Positions 36,735 to 48,800 of a DNA stretch of 64,000 bases are shown one piece after another; within the stretch, counting starts at the first letter, position 1, and the number at the start of each line of letters is the position of its first letter. The notes below the pieces were generated by a model. It did not search any database. It was not told the origin of the DNA and worked only from the letters and a program-made list of their open reading frames with translations. Source of the stretch: Botrytis cinerea B05.10 (lineage: Eukaryota; Ascomycota; Leotiomycetes; Helotiales; Sclerotiniaceae); NCBI RefSeq assembly GCF_000143535.2, contig NC_037315.1:1488001-1552000 (forward strand), in the 5' to 3' direction. The translations under genes and the position numbers were made by a program.

Positions 36735-38402
36735 ATGGCACCCATCCCCGGTATTCTGTATGTTACCATGCAGCCTCAAGAATCACTTCCAGATTCTCAG
36801 TGGCACGACTGGTACAACAATGAACATGGACCTCTCCGATTGCGTCTTCCCTTCGTCACAAATGGTTTCCGCTACCGCGCAAGCGACTTGTCGTCTACAA
36901 AGCCAGCTTCAACATCGCATCCAGAATGGATGGCCATTTACGATGTCACAGATATGGCAGCCATGAACACCGATACCTATCTTCGACTCCGCGGGCCCGA
37001 AGTCAAGACCGATAGAGAAAAAGAAACAATGGCACAGATTAAGGTGGACAGGAAACTATATGATTATATTAGTGGCAAGGAAATCGACGGATACAAGAAA
37101 GTGGAGGAAGTGGGGTATGATGAGGGGAATTTCGTGGTGACTTCTACAGCTGAAGTTAAGGAGGAGTTTGACGAAGAATTCAACAAGTGGATGGAAGAAG
37201 AACATTTATCAATGATTGCAAAGATTCCAGGTTGGAGACGCACAAGGCGCTTTGTTACGAGCAGCATCCTGGGAGGCAAAGAAGGAAAGGAGTATTTGAA
37301 CATAATTGAATTCGCTCCTCGAAACGATGCATTCGGGGAAGCATTTAAAGCCGTTGGTTCGACAGAATGGGCCAGGAGACTCACATCAACCGCTTTGAAT
37401 TCCTTTAATTCTAGGCAGTACAATTTATACTACACATTCGGTGCCGCACCTCGAGATATTTCCAACTTTTCGAAATCCTATTCGACTAATTGGAAATCAA
37501 TTGACGGAAAGACAAGCACTGGACCAAACACCATTGCCGAAGGGGGAGCCATCGAATCATACATAACAACAAAGGATGGAGTTGATCTTGCATACCGACT
37601 TGAAGGATCTCCTGACCCAACCGCTCCCCTTATTATCCTCAGCAATTCCATTCTTGTAAACTATTCAATCTGGACACCCTTCATCCAAGCATTCCTTGCA
37701 TCACCCACTGGCAAAAACTACCGCATTCTCCGCTACAACTCCCGTGGACGCACATCAAACGCCGGCTCTTTACCCGTAACCGTTGATCTTCTTGCTTCCG
37801 ACATCATTCAAATTTTAGATACTCTACGTGTTCCTAAAGCAGCTTGTCTAATTGGTGTCTCACTCGGCGGTGTCACCGTTCTCAACACTGCACTCAAATA
37901 CCCCACTCGTGTTAATGCTTTTATATCTTGCGATACAAATGCCTATGCTCCTCCTTCTAACCCCAAAGCCTGGGATGAGCGCATCGCCATGTCTGCGGCT
38001 GAATCTGCCAAATCATCCAACAATGAACAGATTGTGGGCTCAGAATTGGCGGAAATCACAACGCGCAGATGGTTCGTAGCAGAAAATTACGAGAACGAGA
38101 CGTTGAAGAAGAGATTCGAGGATGTGAAGAAACAGGTTGAGGAAAATAGTTTTGAGGGATTCCAAAAAGGCGTAAAGGCTCTTTATCAGTATGATATTAG
38201 AGAAGAGATGAAGAATCCAGGGGTTGACAAGGCCCTATTTGTGGTCGGTGGTAGTGATGGTGTTTTGCCCAAGACAATGAAAGAGATGGCAGGTAATTAT
38301 GGAAAGGGTGTTGAGTGTAAGGTTATTGAAGGCGCAGGACATTTACCAATGGTCGAAAAGCCAGAGGAGTTTGCTACTGTTGTAGCTACATTTTTGGGTT
38401 AG
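36735..38402 (+). CDS. EthD-EthD-alpha/beta-hydrolase fusion, likely 3-carboxymuconolactone hydrolase
   Basis: Intronless, 555 residues. Residues about 5-112 and 130-235 look like two dimeric alpha-beta-barrel (EthD/ABM-type) modules; the first has WHDWYNNEHGPLRLRLP, the second FNKWMEEEHLSMIAKIPGWRR. Residues about 275-555 form an alpha/beta hydrolase like 3-oxoadipate enol-lactonase, with NSRGRTSN, nucleophile Ser376 in GVSLGG, Asp508 in GGSDGVLP and His536 in GAGHLP. In fungi 3-carboxymuconolactone is converted straight to beta-ketoadipate, which needs lactone hydrolysis and decarboxylation. The hydrolase half suits the first; whether the barrel half serves the second is untested. It follows the cyclase gene in the same direction. 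Confidence 0.85.
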   Translation: MAPIPGILYVTMQPQESLPDSQWHDWYNNEHGPLRLRLPFVTNGFRYRASDLSSTKPASTSHPEWMAIYDVTDMAAMNTDTYLRLRGPEVKTDREKETMAQIKVDRKLYDYISGKEIDGYKKVEEVGYDEGNFVVTSTAEVKEEFDEEFNKWMEEEHLSMIAKIPGWRRTRRFVTSSILGGKEGKEYLNIIEFAPRNDAFGEAFKAVGSTEWARRLTSTALNSFNSRQYNLYYTFGAAPRDISNFSKSYSTNWKSIDGKTSTGPNTIAEGGAIESYITTKDGVDLAYRLEGSPDPTAPLIILSNSILVNYSIWTPFIQAFLASPTGKNYRILRYNSRGRTSNAGSLPVTVDLLASDIIQILDTLRVPKAACLIGVSLGGVTVLNTALKYPTRVNAFISCDTNAYAPPSNPKAWDERIAMSAAESAKSSNNEQIVGSELAEITTRRWFVAENYENETLKKRFEDVKKQVEENSFEGFQKGVKALYQYDIREEMKNPGVDKALFVVGGSDGVLPKTMKEMAGNYGKGVECKVIEGAGHLPMVEKPEEFATVVATFLG

Positions 38403-38870
38403 CTTACATTCATGTCGAGTTGTTAAGTAGTTATTAGATGATCGAATGTTATCATCATATTTCATCAATATTGAGCCTTCTCTGTGAACTTTGAACTTTT
38501 GCCCTGCAGTGTTTTTGTGCATCTAAATAGAAGTTTCGATCTTATCATCTTGGAACTGAATTCACATTATAATTATTCTGCACCTCGCCAGTGAACTTTC
38601 CAGTTTACTGTCGTACAAAGTAAAGTAGAAGCATCGCATCAGATGTAAACTTCGTTCCATTATGTATCTATGTACCTATGTGCTTAACTATCCCGTATAT
38701 CCATCAACCCACAATTCCTAACAACGGCCCACCAGTCCATCATGCAACTCACCAATATTATACTATTGTAGAAACACTGCAATAGAGACAGACGGAAAGA
38801 TAACCAGAAATGAAGGCAAGGGAGTGATATATAAAGATCTCTTACGTAATACAAATTCTTGCTTCCTCCT
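38403..38870. other. Intergenic gap between convergent genes
   Basis: 468 bp between the hydrolase fusion (+) and KMT6 (-) stop codons. I see no gene; both 3' UTRs probably lie here. Confidence 0.6.
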
Positions 38871-41800
38871 TCATCGCGTATATCTCAGAGGAATCTTTGC
38901 TCGACGAGCTGTTCTTCTCACTGCGATCTCTTCTTCGTTTTCATCCTCATCCTCGTCCTCGTCCTCATTCTCATTCTCATTTTCTTCTTCCGCATCTTCC
39001 ATCTCGATATCTGAACCCTGACCATGCAACATCTCGTCTTCGGCATCGCTATCATGTACCATGTTGTCGTTGAGCTTAAGATCAGTATCTATTATCATTC
39101 CATCGCCATTGCCAGTGTCTTCCTCCTCACCAGGGTACGCAGCATTAGATGGTCCTGCAACATCATATTCATGAACCTTCGCCTTCTTGCTTGCTTTTCT
39201 CGGTCTTCCTTTCTGCCAACCTTTCCTCTTCGTTGCTACCGTTCCCGGCACCGTTCCTTTACCGTCGTTTCCACCCAGTCTGTTTAATGTCGCTTTATTC
39301 GTCTTGGGCATCTTTCCTTTCCCCTTTCCGCTTTTCTTATTCAAGCCGTACAACTCTGCAAACTTCGGACCATAGTCGAAGAGTAATTCCTCCCCAATGA
39401 GAATATCCCGAGTAGCTCGAAATGCAATCCTGTGCTCTCCATTGACTAATAGAATCTTTGCAGCGCAGTTCATTCCATCAGCTTCTGATTCCGCATGGTT
39501 TATGAATCTCGTCTTGTTTCCCATTCGCATAGCATCTATAGTCCATTCTTTGTTCAAGCTGAATAGGAAACTCATGAATTTCGCATTGTATTCCACTCCT
39601 CTGCGTTCGGTTTCATTATCAGAAATCAGTTCTCCGGTATATTCGCTTAGGAAGTCCCCTTTCCTGACAGGCTCTGCAGTGAAAAGTCCAAAGCCAGCTC
39701 CTTCAATGGGAGATTTCCCGAGAATCAATTTCTTATTCACGCCCCGTTGCAAAGCTATATTTTGACAACCATATTGGAAAAGTTCATTCTTATGACGGCT
39801 CTGCGGTCGTATCCGAGAAATTGCTCCACAGGTATTGCACAGATCGCCGCATTCGCGGTTCATTTGGAAGCATATGCATGTATCCGATGCGCAAGCCAGA
39901 CCCGTTGAATGACAAGAACAACCTGCGAATCGTCGTTCACAGTGATCTGAGCAACCACAGAATTGTTCGCAGAGCAGATTGTTGAGAGCGCAATAGCATT
40001 TCATGTCGCGACTACAGGGTCCTTCGTGTACGCAAGGAACAGGTTGAGAGCGTAGTTCATGCAAGTGTGCCATGGTGCTATCTTGCCAACCTGGTTTGAG
40101 GCCGCGATTGCGAGGCATTGCTTTGGGATTGTACCACTCTACCCGTTCGCTCGGCTGGCGGCTCTTACTCCTGCTCATAGGGATTCTGTCCTCAAGCTCG
40201 AGGATCTTGGAATAAATCTGCCAGCAGGGCTTTTCGACAATTTCCACAAGAACGCATGGCCTGCTGGGTTTAATTATAAGTGCGTCTTTCAACTCATTTT
40301 CTTCCTCTTCGGTCCAAGAATAGTTCGCCCAATCCTTCCATCCACTGTAACATTCATTACTACATGCTTCGACAATGTCTTTGTCAGTGTTCCAAAGCTC
40401 CGGATGCCAATCCTCATCACTATGGTCTCGGCCGTTATGTTTCCGTAAAACATCTGGCAAATGCATGATAGATTTCTCCCACGCATACTCGTAATCAGAC
40501 TTATTGAAGTATGATTGTTGAGGAGAACCGATTTCAGAGGAATTCTCTTCACTAGGAATATCCTTATTGATCTTTCGATAATTATACTCACCATGCGTTG
40601 TACATGCAGCACCTTGGCAAATTAAACAAGTAAATAGGGCCGTTGTCTCTAGTCGAGCCGATGGTTCGTCAGATCGTTTGTACAGCTCGGAAGTTGATCT
40701 CTCAATGTAAGCTTTGAACTGGGATTGAGATAGAACCACAGTTTCCAGATCAATCTTAAAGTATTGAGCCATTACCTCAGCGACCATAGCCATTCTCTTC
40801 AATAAATGGCCAGATAAAGGGCCACCAAGTGTTTTGAGGACCAATTGCTTTTCCTTGGTAGGATATGGTATCTTTCCAGATTGATGTCCCAAAAAGTATT
40901 GAACGAGCGTGTCCATATCACAATTGTTGTCGAAACCTATGTTTTTTAATGCGACAACCACTCGCCTGTTTATTTGGGTTATTTGTTCTTTTACTCTTGG
41001 ATTATCAAGCCTTTCTGTGTACGCTGTATTCAACTCCCTTTCGAATTTATTCATAGCTTTCTCCTCATTCTGAACAACCAATGGAACATAGCGAAGTATG
41101 TCATCATCCCCTGTTATATGGTTTCGAGTGACATTGATGTGGTGAGTGTAGCTTGGCGTTCGCTCTACGCCACCATCTCCCATTATCAGTGGGCATACGT
41201 AGTTTGAAATTTTTGCTTTCTTGGGTGTCTACAATGGTTAGCAAATACTGACTTACATGATTTGATTAGAACATACTCGTGTGATTAGGCTGATAGCTTC
41301 ATCAAAAGTTTCGTCTTGTACTTTAAAAGATGCAAAAGGATTTTCGTCATCATCATGAGAAGATGTATTTGACGCTGCAAGGGACCGCAACTGTAGTTTC
41401 TCCAAGTGACGCCCAATGCTAAACCCCCAATCTTCCATTCCTATCTCCCCTAGCCTTACCAAACTTGCTCTGATCTCCTTTGCGGATAACTCTTGCGATA
41501 CCATGTCAGACGAAACATCTATGACTGGGGACTTTCCTCTTGATCTAGGGATAGATGATGCCAATCTTTCAAGTCTCCCTACTTCTTGAACTCTAAGAGA
41601 AGGCGAATCAGATCGAGTAGATGGAGGCCTCGAAGCTAAGTTGCTCGATTTATGACCTCTTGTCCTTCCTTTTTGGGATATTGATCTAACATTATCGTCA
41701 CCATCATCAATGTCATCATCTACAGTCTCTTCATCGGTATTTTTAGCGCTCTCTCTTTCCATCTTCTGTTTTTCCCAAGCTGGCCCGCGTCTTGCCCCGC

Positions 41801-43115
41801 CGTGATTCCCCTTCTTTTGGTAGGGGCCTTTTCGTAGTTTATGACTATCAGCACCATCTTCCATATTTCTTCCCATTGCTTCACGATTGGTTCCGGACAG
41901 TTGATTTGTTATAGATAAGCTAGGGTTGTTTTCTTGCTTTGCTGTTGATTCAGAAGACCCAGTTGCTCGTCTCATCCGCGATCTCCACAAGTGATCTGTT
42001 TCCTTGTGCGTTCCAAGTTCCTTGTGCGTTCCAAGTTCCTTCTGAACTGCAAGATCGTTTTGATTTACAATTTCATCATTGTCATTTTGATTGTATCTGC
42101 CTGACATTCTCGATGTGGACCTTCTAGTAGAAATTGGAGATTCTTTGATCTCGGGCGATCTAGATTGTTGCCTGATAGTAGCTGCAACTCTTTTAGGCAC
42201 TACTCTCGCAGGAATACTACTTGTAGTAGGGTCTTTTGATACAGACGAACTGTCCGAAAGGAGTGACGTAAGAGAGTTGGTAAATGGCAGTCTTTGTGTG
42301 TTACTTTCCTTTGCAACAATTGAATCAGGCTCCGAGAGATTGGATGTTGGCTGAGCAAGAGTTTTCGAACCGGATTGCGGGCCCATAACATGGGAAAGAT
42401 TGGATGTGACTGTTGGCTTTGTTGCAGCTCTGAGACCTTTCGATGCTGACGGTGTTGATCCTGTTGAACTGAGCGTGAAAGTATTGTGATTTTGATTTGA
42501 ATCGGAGCTAGCTAGACCAACTGATCCCGAGTTAGACTTTCGATGTGAGACCACTGTCTTGCGGGCGGTACGGCTAGTGTCTTGACGTGGAGAAGAAACG
42601 TTGCCTACAATCCCCGCTCCATCAGACTTCAAGATCGAATGTGATCTTCTATTTATAAAACTATTGCTACGTTCACCGCTACTCTGCTTTGAAATTGATT
42701 CTGACAGGTCTTTATGGAATTCATCGTCAGATTCGCTGTCCGATGAAAGGCTATATGTCCCCCCGGTTTTATACTTTGGCGTCTTCACTGCCGACTTTGC
42801 TGTCGACGCTATTGAACTGCTCGCCGACAACTTGGTTAACTTCGCTTTTGCTTGTGTCGTTAGCGGCACAGAAGGTTCATCATCAGACGATGAACACAAG
42901 TCAATGAAAGACTTGTTACTTTTCTCCTTGGGTATCTCTCTGGAGTCCTCCCTAAGAGTTTCCTTGGTTTCCTCCTGACGCTTCTCACCACGATTCCCAC
43001 TGCGCTTCTTATCCTTATCACTATCTTCTGTAAGATCGATGAGTACAGATGGAGCTGGGCGATCACGAATGCCACCGATGGAGCGCGATGCGCTGCCCCC
43101 ATTAACTCCAGACAT
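38871..43115 (-). CDS. kmt6: Histone H3K27 methyltransferase, EZH2/KMT6 type (PRC2 catalytic subunit)
   Basis: Catalytic subunit of Polycomb repressive complex 2, which writes H3K27 methylation over facultative heterochromatin, including many accessory genes in fungi. Two exons (43115-41277 and 41228-38871; 48-bp intron GTATGT ... GCTAACCATTGTAG) join in frame as SLITR|TPKKAK, giving 1398 residues. The N-terminal 600 are Ser/Lys/Asp-rich and disordered, with two SUMO-interaction-like motifs, VLIDLTED (24-31) and FIDLCSSSDDE (70-80). The cysteine-rich CXC region covers about 1012-1081 and SET about 1113-1234, with GAGFGLF, EYTGELIS, RFINHA and LLFDYG. An unusual 150-residue tail follows SET: basic AT-hook-like GRPRK, then a Glu/Asp/Asn tract. 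The protein is larger than animal EZH2, mostly in its N-terminus. Confidence 0.93.
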
Positions 43116-45294
43116 CTCGAATGCGATTTCGCTTCAAAATTAATGTAAGTCGCGGCAATATGCTACCTCTTGGACAAGCAGGTTTTGAAACTGGATATCC
43201 AACGCATGATAGTAAACTAAGGTTTTTTCGAAACCAATTTTTGATTGCCTCGTGTGTTGACAGGGGGAAGCCAAGAAACCCCCAAGTAACGTGATTTTGA
43301 GTAAATAATTGAACAGTGAATGATCTTATAGTACGATGGTACGATAGCACGCGAAAAGGGAAAATGCGATGATGTGAAGTATGAGAGGCAGAGTTCAATG
43401 AACCAAAATCTAGAGTTGAGATCTAAACATTACAGACCGAAGAGAGTCTGGAGTTGATCGTGTCAACCATATGGATCCAGAGTACGCGATTTGATACTCT
43501 CTTCGCGTCTCGATGCTGTTATCCACTTTTATACCGACTGGCCCTGGCAGATTTTGAGTCTTGGCGTTCTATTGTCCTGGAGCTGCGATTTCTGACAGGA
43601 CGACGAAAAAAGAGTTGGAAGAGAGTTGTCAAGATATATTTGTTTGGATGAAGCTACCATTTTCTGATTGCTGTTCCAATAACATCAAGGGATGTTGCTT
43701 TTGCTTATTGCGTTGTGAGCAAAAAGGCCTGTGTTGTGTGAGGTTGCACCAACAAATTTAATCCTTACATAAGCAGTGGCAGAGTTCAACGGGCGGCGGG
43801 GAGGAGGCTCACAGAGTGATATGATAAGATTGAGATCGGGTTACAAATTTAAGTGTGCAAGGGAAAAAACGATTCCATTGCAGAGGTAAATAGCAAAGTC
43901 ATATTCACAGGTAATCTCTGCATATACTCGTATGGGAAGTATGTATGAGAAGCCCTTTACGAATATTTGCAACGGTTGTTCAACTAACTATTCGATCTTG
44001 GCCACAGATGATCCAGTTTGTCTAAGTCTTATGAGAACCTTTATACAGCGCTTCATGTTAAGTAGTCTTTGTTTACTCTGCAGGACTCAATACAACCCAT
44101 GCTTCCATCTATCTCCCTTTCCCTTGATATCATGCTCACTCATGTACCTGCAGGAAGGCTCTACACCAATGCCCCACAGCATCCAGGTGGTGTTTGATGT
44201 CCGTCTCGAAAATTTCACATGTTTGGCTGGCCGTTGATTGTTTGGTTGCAGAATTGCTCAATATGGGTAAGATGGGAATGCCTCCCTACTCTCCAACGGG
44301 TCTCTTGGGGTGTCTCTTGGAAAATCTGATGCTGGGAGTTGAAGGCCCATCTATTATATCGACGCCCTTCAAAAGAAAGAGTGATTCAGAGAGCAAACGG
44401 GTTAAAGGGCAAGAGTGGTGCTATCGGAAAATTCGAATCGTGCCTTCTCGCCCTCTCACCCCGAACCTTTGAGCTCTTGATCAATGGAAACGATCCGTTG
44501 TGCCACCCGATCAAAGTCTTCTCTATTTGGCCGTGTTGCCATTCATCAGAAGAGCAGCTTGATGGAGGTATACATTCTTGGGTTTCACTGCCTTCAGATA
44601 CTCTTATGAGCTTGAACGTCTTTGATATTGATGGGCTTCTGGAGGGATGACATTCCAAAATCACGTGAAGATTTCGGGCAGTGCCGAAAAGCGGAGAAAC
44701 TCCCCTGCACCTGCCACCTTCATTCTTTGACCTGTCAAATTTGATTTGGCTAAGAAATTACTTACTCCACAACTTGATGTTACATCGACTTATTGGGTGG
44801 AAAAACATACCAAGTTTATCCGTGATCTCGCGGGGGTAACCATACAGCTGTCAAGGAAATCCACACCGTCCCGATCGAAGTTGTCGCCTGCCGAGGAATC
44901 TGCCAACAATCTGGTTCCTGCGGGACTGATGTAGCGTGATTTCCGTTGGTTTATCTGATTGGCAAATTGCGGTAGAACCTTATTCCGGAAGCTCGAAAAT
45001 TTAATATATGTATGAGATCGCCAATGTACTACCCCTCTCAAGATCCATGTTCGGGCCAGAATCGTCCGGTTTCTCTTGTTCTATTGGGCAGCTTAAAGGT
45101 GTAGATACGGGGTATATATGGCCATCCTCGGTACAAACGACTGAGAAGTACCTCGTAGTGGATCGCTTATACCCAAGGTACATATCAAGCACTTATGAAG
45201 TCATATATACGAAAAATTGTGTATAAAAGAGCTTGATCCAAGATGTCGTTTCCCCCAGCAAGCAACCCGACCTTTTGCTCATCTTCTACGCACC
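43116..45294. other. Intergenic region upstream of KMT6 and the beta-galactosidase
   Basis: 2.2 kb between divergent genes. ORFs on both strands reach about 100 codons but show no domain or conserved splice structure. A GGCTAAG site (about 44744), close to the XlnR/AraR-type GGCTAA core, lies 550 bp before the beta-galactosidase. Confidence 0.5.
45222..45229 (+). promoter_or_regulatory. TATA box of the beta-galactosidase gene
   Basis: TATAAAAG, a perfect TATA consensus, 66-73 bp before the ATG at 45295. The spacing suits a short 5' leader. Confidence 0.65.
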
Positions 45295-48200
45295 ATGCGG
45301 CTGCAGTCACTATTTGCGTCGGCATTGACCCTAGGGTCATGCGTCGCTCAGAACAGTACAAATGGTACATGGCCAATACACAACAATGGTCTCACTACGC
45401 AGATTGAATGGGATCATTATAGCATGATAGTCAATGGGCAACGCTTCTTTTTATGGTCCGGCGAGCTCCATTATTGGCGAATTCCCGTACCGGAATTGTG
45501 GGTAGATGTTCTACAGAAGATTAAGGCTGCTGGTTTCAATACATTTGCAATTTATACACATTGGTACTTTCATAACCCAAACCCTGAAACGCTCGACTTC
45601 GAGAATGCAGCACACGATTTCACAAAGATCTTTGACCTTGCTAAGGAATTGGGAATGGTATGTTTTCAATGATCCAATCCAAGTTTGACAATTCAAGTGA
45701 CTTGGCTAACCACATGTTTAGTATGTCGTGTTTCGACCAGGGCCTTATGTTAATGCCGAGTCCAATGCTGGAGCTTTTCCATTATGGTTGACGACTGGGG
45801 CTTATGGATCTCTTCGAAATAATGATACTCGCTATACTGAAGCCTGGACACCTTTCTGGGAAAAGGTTGCCTCTATAGTTGCCCCCTATCAACTTACCAA
45901 TGGAGGAAACGTTCTCACTTATCAGATTGAGAACGAGTTGGGCTCACAATGGCGTGGAACCCCATCCAAAAAAATACCTAACCTATCTTCCATTCAATAC
46001 ATGGAAGCATTGGAAGCCTCCGCACGAGCTCAAGGTATTACGATACCATTCCAAGCCAACGATCCTAATCTCAATTCGGACTCGTGGTCGAAGGATTTCT
46101 ATGATGGCTATGGTTCTGTTGACATCTATGGTATGGATTCTTATCCAGCATGCTGGACTTGTAATTTGACAGAGTGCGATTCCACAAACGGAGCATACAA
46201 GCCTTTCAACGTCATCGATTATTATGACCATTTCCAAGAAATTTCACCAACTCAACCGTCATTTCTTCCAGAGTTTCAAGGTGGTAGTTTTAATCCTTGG
46301 GGTGGCCCCGAAGGCGGATGTCCAGAAAATTCTCCCGCCGATTTCGCAAATCTCTTCTATCGTAATAACGTTGGACAAAGAGTGACAGCCATGAGTCTTT
46401 ATATGCTTTACGGAGGAACGAACTGGGGTTGGTTAGCTGCTCCTGTAGTGGCAACCAGTTACGATTACTCGAGTCCAATATCTGAAAACAGAATGATCAA
46501 CGACAAGTATGCTGAAACCAAATTGTTCGGCCAATTTCTTCGTGTAGCCAAAGATTTGACAAAGACTGACCGAATTGGCACGAACCAAACCGCTTCTACT
46601 AATCCGAATATCGTCTACTCTGAAATCCGCAATCCGGACACAAATGGCGCATTTTATGTTACGATCCACCAGGAATCCACAGTTGGCACTAGAGAGGAAT
46701 TCTACATCAACGCTAACACATCCAAAGGGGAATTCACAATTCCTCAAAAAGCTGCGCCCATTGTTTTGAATGGTTTCCAATCTAAAATCATCGTCACTGA
46801 CTTCAGCTTTGGATCTCACTCGCTGTTGTACTCTACAGCTGAGGTTTTATCCCATTCTATCGTGGACGAGGAAGACATTTTAGCTCTTTGGATGCCAACT
46901 GGCGAAGCTGGCGAGTTTGTTGTCACTGGTGCGAAGTCCGGCAAAGTTTCCAGCTGTGGAGGCTGTTCTTCCGTTGGCTTTTACCCACAAGGGGATGATC
47001 TCCTCGTTACCATCTCTCAATCCGAAGGTATCAGTATCTTGACATTTGATGATGGACTTCGTGTTCTAGTTATGGATAGATCATACGCGTATGAGTTCTG
47101 GGTTCCAGTTCTCACAGCAGATCCATTCAGTCCTGCGAACGAAACCGTTTTCGTTCAAGGCCCAAGTCTAGTTCGAAGCGTTGCCTACTCCTCCGACGGT
47201 ACAATTTTGGAACTTACTGGAGACAACAATGGAACTTCGACACAGATCGAGGTTTTCCCACCCAAAGCTGTAAGTGAAGTCACATGGAACGGTCAATCCA
47301 TTAAGACAAGTAAGACAGACTACGGTAGCTTGATCGGCAGTCTTACCGCCCCTGCACTTGATTCTTTGACTTTACCAGAGATTTCTGGCTGGAAAGCAAA
47401 TGACAGCTTACCTGAACGTCTATCTACTTATGATGATAGCTGGTGGGTCGACGCCAATCACATGAACACTTCAAATCCAACCAAACCAGAAACACTTCCA
47501 GTGCTCTACATTGATGATTACGGATACCATGTTGGAAATCATCTCTGGCGTGGAAGATTTGAAGGATCGGCAAGTGGAGTATATCTCAGCGTCACTGGAG
47601 GTCGTGCCTTTGGCTACAGTGCCTGGCTGAATGGCGAATTTATCGGCTCATACGTAGGAGCTGCTTACCCAGACACAGGAGAATTGACACTTTCCTTTGG
47701 TAATCTCGCCAGCTCAAATTCCACCAATATTCTTCTCGTTCTTCAGGATAACTCTGGTCATGATGAGACCAGTGGGGCACTCAACCCACGAGGAATCAAT
47801 AACGCTACCTTAATCAGTTCTTCTGCCAAGAATTTCACATCTTGGAAAGTCACAGGCACAGCTGGTAAGCCAGATACAGCGATTGATCCTGTCCGTGGTA
47901 TTCTCTCAGAGGGTGGTCTCTACGCCGAACGTCTCGGATGGCATCTTCCTGGTTTCGACGACAGTGAATGGTCCTCCGCATCCCCAAGCAACATTTCCTC
48001 TTCAGCCGGCGTAACATTCTACCGCACCACCGTTCCTTTAGCCATTCCTACAGGTCTCGATGTGGCAATATCTTTCACGCTCAATGCTTCACCCTCAAAC
48101 GCAGCTCTTCGTGCCCTTCTTTTCGTGAACGGATACCAGTATGGTCGATTTAGTCCTTGGATTGGAAACCAGATTGAATTCCCTGTACCACCTGGAATCT

Positions 48201-48382
48201 TGAATTATGATGGGGATAATGTTATTGGTCTAAGTGTTTGGAGACAAGAAGAGGGAGGTGAGAGTATGGGTGTAGATGTTGGATGGAAGATTACGGAGGC
48301 TTTTGCAAGTAGTTTTGAGCCGATCTTCGATGCGACATACTTGCAGCCAGGATGGACTGAAGAGAGATTACAGTATGCTTGA
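45295..48382 (+). CDS. Secreted beta-galactosidase, GH35
   Basis: Extracellular enzyme that removes terminal beta-galactose from plant polysaccharides such as pectin galactan and xyloglucan side chains. Two exons (45295-45657, 45722-48382; 64-bp intron) give 1007 residues, the length of fungal LacA-type enzymes. Residues 1-19 are a signal peptide ([19 protein letters not shown]). The TIM barrel includes [23 protein letters not shown], acid/base Glu193 in YQIENELGS and nucleophile Glu near 305 in [22 protein letters not shown] follows. The remainder holds the GH35 beta-sandwich domains, including the C-terminal jelly-roll with LWRGRFEG and [17 protein letters not shown]. Several NxS/T sites fit secretion. 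Polysaccharide preference is not determinable from sequence alone. Confidence 0.95.
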
Positions 48383-48800
48383 TGGCTGTATCGTTGTAAT
48401 AATAATGATATTCATGATTTGATGTGTTAGAAGGAGAACTTTTATTGTACGGTTGGAATTTACGTCGATATCGCGAATAGTCATTTGTGGCATCTTTGAT
48501 TTATATCACTTTAATTTTAAGAAGTAAAATGCTCGCTTTTTAGAAGTTTCGGCGCTTTTGTTGCGTGTCATTTGATTTTATTAACTGAAGTCCGTAGCAT
48601 CTACAATCAGGGGGTGTAAAAGTTGCACAATCTGACAGTATTGCGTCTTTTGGGCTCACATTTCACATTTCAAGATACGCTAATATTACTCATGTGTCAA
48701 AAGTCATCTAGGAAAATCCATTATATCCTCGAAATCTGCCATAATAGCAGCAATATCATCCGCCCCCATAACCTCAACGCCAAACAGTTGTCTATCACCG
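48383..48800. other. Intergenic gap between convergent genes
   Basis: 418 bp between the beta-galactosidase and 2EXR gene stop codons. AT-rich, with no gene. Confidence 0.55.

Noticed and set aside
41253..43115. A separate 620-residue disordered protein upstream of the SET gene
   Set aside because: A 48-bp intron with canonical donor, branch site and acceptor joins it in frame to the SET-containing ORF, so both are one KMT6 gene.
43932..44664. Overlapping ORFs of about 90-103 codons on both strands
   Set aside because: No domain, no conserved start context, and competing frames on both strands of a promoter region.
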